Positions 60,001-64,000 of a stretch of DNA of 64,000 bases are shown here, one piece after another; positions within the stretch are counted from its first letter, which is position 1, and each line of letters opens with the position of its first letter. The notes under the pieces were generated by a model. The model saw nothing but the letters and a program-made list of their open reading frames with translations, did no database searches and was not told where the DNA came from. Location of the stretch: positions 992,001 through 1,056,000 of the forward strand of contig JAYKKR010000006.1 of assembly GCA_036971615.1 (NCBI GenBank), written 5' to 3'. Source of the stretch: Amyloporia xantha (lineage: Eukaryota; Basidiomycota; Agaricomycetes; Polyporales; Adustoporiaceae). A program made the position numbers and the translations under genes.

Positions 60001-60819
60001 CGCGGGTTCCTAGACAGAGCACTCCCTCTGCTTCCTCCATTCCCTGGACTGCCTCATGTTTCTTGGGCAAGCACGGAGGATGGCACGTCGCACTAGCAGG
60101 ATTGGCGTGCAGATCGTGGGCGGAAGCGATGTCTGCACAACGGTATCAGTTGTACTCGTCAGCATCCCTCTTCTTCCCTTCCTCGCCCACGCGCCGGTGC
60201 TAGCTGGACCTGCAGAACCGCAGGGGCGATCCAGGTCTAGGCTTCCTGGTAGTATCTACCCTCATTGCGTGAGCTTACCAGAAGGCTCATCTAAGTCTGC
60301 GATAGCATCTCACACGGTAGAAGGCTGCTCTTTCGCCGCCGAGCACTGTCGTCTGCTTCACGCACCGTGACTACACGGTAAAGCAACCAAACGGCAACGC
60401 GTCACAATGCGCAGATCCCCGCTGTGCTTTCCTGCTAACATTTAGATGTTTAGTATTGGGATTGGCCAGAGGAGGCAGGAGTGATTAGTAGGAGATGAAG
60501 GCACACAAGCTAGTACTAACGTCCATGCTCCTGAATCGAAGAGTTCTCTGCTATGTTGCCAATACGAGCGTGTTTAATATCCTCGCGCCTGCGCTCGTGC
60601 GTTGGCAAAAGAGCTCGCAGGAGACGAAGAAGACGAATAAAAAAATAAGGACATGAGCCAGGGTCTGACGCGGAGGGAGCACATACAACGGCCGGGGTCC
60701 GTGGTAACGGATCAGGCGCACACGTGGGTGCACGTGGCCGAGGTCAATTATGCAGTCTGATCACCGGAGCGAGGGTTACGCGTTATGGTTTTCGCCTGAA
60801 TCCGCAAACATAAACTATC
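57090..60819. repeat. Extended 5' flank of HMG unit 7
   Basis: About 3.7 kb, collinear with 49120-53520 and highly similar at first (57090-57500). No convincing gene; the 272-codon minus-strand frame at 57604-58422 is broken in the sister copy. GCAGTCTGATCACCGG lies at about 60750. Confidence 0.55.
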
Positions 60820-61880
60820 TCTTCTGCACTTCCAATCAAACGAATGGATCGAAAATATCGGGCCTAACTCTACAATTTACATTCCTTATATCGACCTCTA
60901 TGTGCTGAGTTCTTGACCAGGTGCACGCCCTGCCAACACACACAACACCATCAAGAGTCAAGACAACCAGAATACGGCACAAGCACTTCCGGCGTCGGGA
61001 AGCGTATCATCATCGAATATTCCTCGCCAAATATTGCTTCGCAATTTCACGTCAGCCATCTACAAAGTACGATCTTCCTCGAGAATCTTCACAAGGTGTG
61101 CGGATGAGAGGTCATCTCAATGAACTACATCGGTGATTGGGGAACACAAGTCCGTAGACTTTGCTCTGATCACGAAAATTGCTGTGACCATTCATGCATC
61201 GCACAGTTTGGACTGCTTACGGTAATCTTCAACAAATATGCGTCTCGGGAGGAACTCGAGAAGGACGTCATCAAGCACTTGTTCGACGTAACGCCGATGC
61301 GGAGAAGGACCCCTCAGTCAAGGCTGAGTCGCAGTGTTCTTCAAGCAAGCGTAGGACGATTGATGAGGCCGCTCTGGTGGGTATGGCGTGAGATGTCCAT
61401 GTGCAGGTAAGTACGAGGACCGCAACTTTCTCCAGCCCTCCCTGGACCGACATCGACCCGTGCCTGCCCGGCAGATTCTGGCTTTGCAGAGTCAACAATT
61501 ATACGTTCAGCTGGGGCCGGATGCTATCGTTTGAGAGTGATAGAAGCGCGTACGTGCAATACACGCGCATACGAATCTCTTCCATCTCGCGCAAGGACCG
61601 GGAGCTTCCCCTGCTTCCCCCACCCTGTCAAGTCGACACGGCGCTGCTCACAGAGCCCGATGTGGTGGTGACGGTGCTGCGCACGCACGAGCCGAACAAG
61701 GTCATGATGTTCGCGTCCCACCTGAGCTATGCGATCTCGAGCGCGTGGCAGTCCGTCATTGTGAAGGACGAGGGGGACGTAGAGAAGGCGCGGGCGAGGG
61801 TATGGATGTATTGGTGTGCGCAGGGCATGCTGGGGACGGCGATGCGACTGTTGAACCTGAAGCTCCTTGAAAGGATGTAG
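60820..61880 (+). pseudogene. Arginyl-tRNA synthetase pseudogene 4
   Basis: Reads GKRIIIEYSSPNIASQFHV with a corrupted HVSHLQST in place of HVGHLRST, a stop after the KVCG region, NYIGDWGTQ, the retained intron (about 61153-61205), FGLLTVIFNKYASREELEKD, and then the same large deletion junction as pseudogene 3 (ATGTCCATGTGCAGG followed by a GAGGACCGCAAC stretch). The C-terminal domain is open for about 130 codons: [57 protein letters not shown] and the end MRLLNLKLLERM at 61880. This is the best kept C-terminal part of the four. Confidence 0.85.
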
Positions 61881-62548
61881 GCGGTGATTCCGGTGAAGCT
61901 TGGAAGGGCGAAGCCTGAGGGCGCGGGCGCGCGGCAGCACGAGCAACAGTGTCGATCCTTTGTAATGCCTCGTTATTATATCGACAGCTGTTGCGCGCAT
62001 AATGGTGCTCTGCCAAGTCTCAACGGATGTCCTATGCTAATTTGAGGACAGTCCATTTCATATCGTGTTTCTCCAAAACTTAATACCCTAGAAGCATATA
62101 ATCATACCGAAGGGATGACTTCGGGATGACCAGCATGTTGCAAAAGCAAGTATACAGTAGTGGCAATGACAACGTTAATGAAAACCCATCTGTAAGAGAT
62201 ACAGCAGCGTGAGATCCAGTTAATCGAAAGAATATGCTACGAATATTATTGTAAGGGTATGCACTGTAGGAGCTACACGGGTAAATGCGACGAATGTATA
62301 TGCGCATTGAAGACGACGTGCCGGGAGATAAACAAGGAGAAAATACCAGTGCTACACAGTGATGATGGGATACAAACTTTGTAGATGCGTAATGAGAATA
62401 TAGCTACACAATAAAGAGAGATACTGCGGTCCGTATTGATACCCGAGAGTCCTTGGCCCGCCGGTAGAAAATGCGAGGAATAGAGCGGGCTGTGTGCGTC
62501 ATGTCGTGAGCGCGGCGCACCGAGGTGGTCGGACATCAAAGTCCCCGT
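61881..62548. repeat. 3' flank of HMG copy 8
   Basis: Spacer between pseudogene 4 and the HMG stop, closely similar to the copy 7 flank. Confidence 0.6.
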
Positions 62549-64000
62549 CTAGTAGCCGTGCGCCTGCGCGCCGTCCCCGAGACCGAATATGTCCTCGGTG
62601 AACTCCCCCGCATAAGCCCCTCCCGTGTAGTGCCCCTCGTACTGCTCCTCGTTCGGGTACCACCCCTGCTGTGACCCAGATCCTGACCCAGACGGCTGAC
62701 CCATTACCCGTGCGTAGTCATCGACCGGCAGACCCATCGACGCGTATTCCTGCAGCTCGGACGGCTGTACGACGGGCAAGTACGCAGGCACCGCGTCGCC
62801 CACCTGTGCGTATTGCTGCAGCTGCAGCTGCGCGCCGAGGTCGTTTTCACCACCGAGGTCGTATTGCTGGTGTGGTGGCTCGACCATCGGCCCTTGGTAC
62901 ATATAGCCGTCGAACGGCTGCTCCTGGGTCTGCATCTCCAGCTGATGCGCAAGCAGTCCCGCGTTGAGCGCGTACGCGAGCGTGTTCTCGGAGGGCGCAG
63001 GGGACGCTGAGATGCCCGACGTCGAGCCTGACGCGGGAGTCCAGCCATTGCTGCTGTCAGTGTCCGCAGTGTTGGGCATGGGGCCGTGTGCGAACGGCGC
63101 GTGGTAGGGGAACGCGGAGAGCTGGGTCTGCGCGGAGGAGAACGCGAAGGGTGGAACGTCGCTGTAGCCCTCGATGCCGAGTGCGCCACAGTCCAGGGGG
63201 TCGATCTCGAGCGACAGCAGCTGTCGCTGCGCCAGAGCACATGCCGGGAACGCCTGCTGGAGGGGGAGAACGAGGTTAATTCAGTTTCATGCAGGTGCGA
63301 AAGGAAGGGAGCACTCACGTAGTCCTGTGGGGCTTGCAGGAATGGGGAGCCACCCTGCACGGCCAGCTCGAATAGCGAGGTGTCTAGCTCAGGGACAGGC
63401 GGCCAGTTGCGCTGCCAGGTCGGTGGCATCAGCGCGGGCACCGGCATGTGAATCGGCAGCCGCATCTCCATGGGGTACGTCGACGACAGACCGAGGGTGG
63501 GCTGTAAGCTCGATGCGCGGCGGGCAGCGAGGTTGCGAGCCGTGCGCGAGATATTGCCGACGCGAGGCGGCGTGCAGGAAGGGTCAGTGAGAGGCTGAGA
63601 TAGGAAAGAGGGGAGTGTCGGCAATCTGTTTGGGTTGTAGAGGTGCGACGGGGTAGGGGCGGAAGAAATGCGGCGGTGGCCGCCGTAGTAGGGCGCCGGT
63701 TGGTAGACCGACGTCGAGGGGACCCACTGGTCGACGCCGGAGAAGAACTCCGGGGTCGTCAACGCAGTGGGCTGCTGCTCCGTGTCACGGCTGACTGCGC
63801 CGACGAGCTCGTTCCCCGCCTTTGCCTTCCTCTTTCCCGCCTTTTTCTCCTTGTGCACGGGACGGAATACGTAGCCCGGGTACTTCCTCGAGTGCTGCTC
63901 TTTTTCCACTCTTGCTTTCTCCTCCCACTTCTGCTTCTCTTCGGGCACGAGGTCATGCCAGCAGTCACCTATGATGCAAAGTGATTAGATCAGATAAGAG
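62549..64000 (-). CDS. HMG-box transcription factor, copy 8, N-terminal exons outside the window
   Basis: Exon 4 is 62549-63253 and exon 3 is 63319-63968, both in frame. The window ends inside intron 2, so exons 1 and 2, with the first half of the HMG box, are not seen. Exon 3 starts with CWHDLVPEEKQKWEEKA and YPGYVFRPVHKEKKAGKRK, where one Asn codon of the usual VHNKEKK is missing. Exon 4 has SLEIDPLDCG, AFPYHAPFAHGP, QQGWYPNEEQ and the tail FTEDIFGLGDGAQAHGY. No damage is seen in this part. Confidence 0.85.

Noticed and set aside
1..64000. tRNA, rRNA, CRISPR arrays and riboswitches
   Set aside because: No cloverleaf with conserved boxes, no rRNA stretch and no spacer-repeat array could be found by reading. 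A tRNA or covariance-model scan would be needed to exclude weak cases.

Overview
The window looks like chromosomal DNA of a mushroom-forming basidiomycete (Agaricomycete). Genes are split by many short GT-AG introns of about 45-70 nt. The S13 and S6 ribosomal protein genes are fungal in form. There is a DDX60-like helicase and a Ser/Gly-rich, probably GPI-anchored protein. No tRNA, rRNA or CRISPR array could be supported. All calls come from reading motifs and splice sites by eye.

Left third (1-17000), ordinary single-copy genes: a DDX60/Ski2-like helicase (minus, runs off the left edge); an aldo-keto reductase (plus); an isoprenylcysteine carboxyl methyltransferase-like membrane protein (minus); a HAD-superfamily phosphatase (plus); a divergent pair of 40S ribosomal protein genes, S13/uS15 (minus) and S6/eS6 (plus); about 1.9 kb without a gene; and the Ser/Gly-rich surface protein (plus).

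Right two thirds (17500-64000), the remarkable part: a head-to-tail array of eight paralogous genes for HMG-box (MATA_HMG type) transcription factors, all on the minus strand, with the array continuing past the right edge. Each copy has the same four-exon layout, the same upstream TATA box and the same conserved flanks. Copies 1, 5 and 7 are intact (573, 605 and 561 residues). Copy 4 is probably functional but has a changed first splice donor. Copy 8 is intact as far as seen. Copy 2 is split by a 3.4 kb foldback transposon, copy 3 has a nonsense codon just before the HMG box, and copy 6 has two frameshifts. Between copies 4 and 8 each unit also carries a decayed, intron-containing arginyl-tRNA synthetase pseudogene on the plus strand, convergent with the HMG gene. 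These four pseudogenes fall into two pairs with shared deletion junctions, which records the order of duplication.

Mobile DNA in the array: a foldback element with about 1.3-1.45 kb inverted arms of strand-asymmetric GC-rich minisatellites; a 538 bp hAT-type MITE with 12 bp inverted ends and an 8 bp target duplication; and a weaker candidate MITE of about 210 bp. The overall picture is a birth-and-death locus of a DNA-binding regulator family, with intact, damaged and transposon-hit copies side by side.
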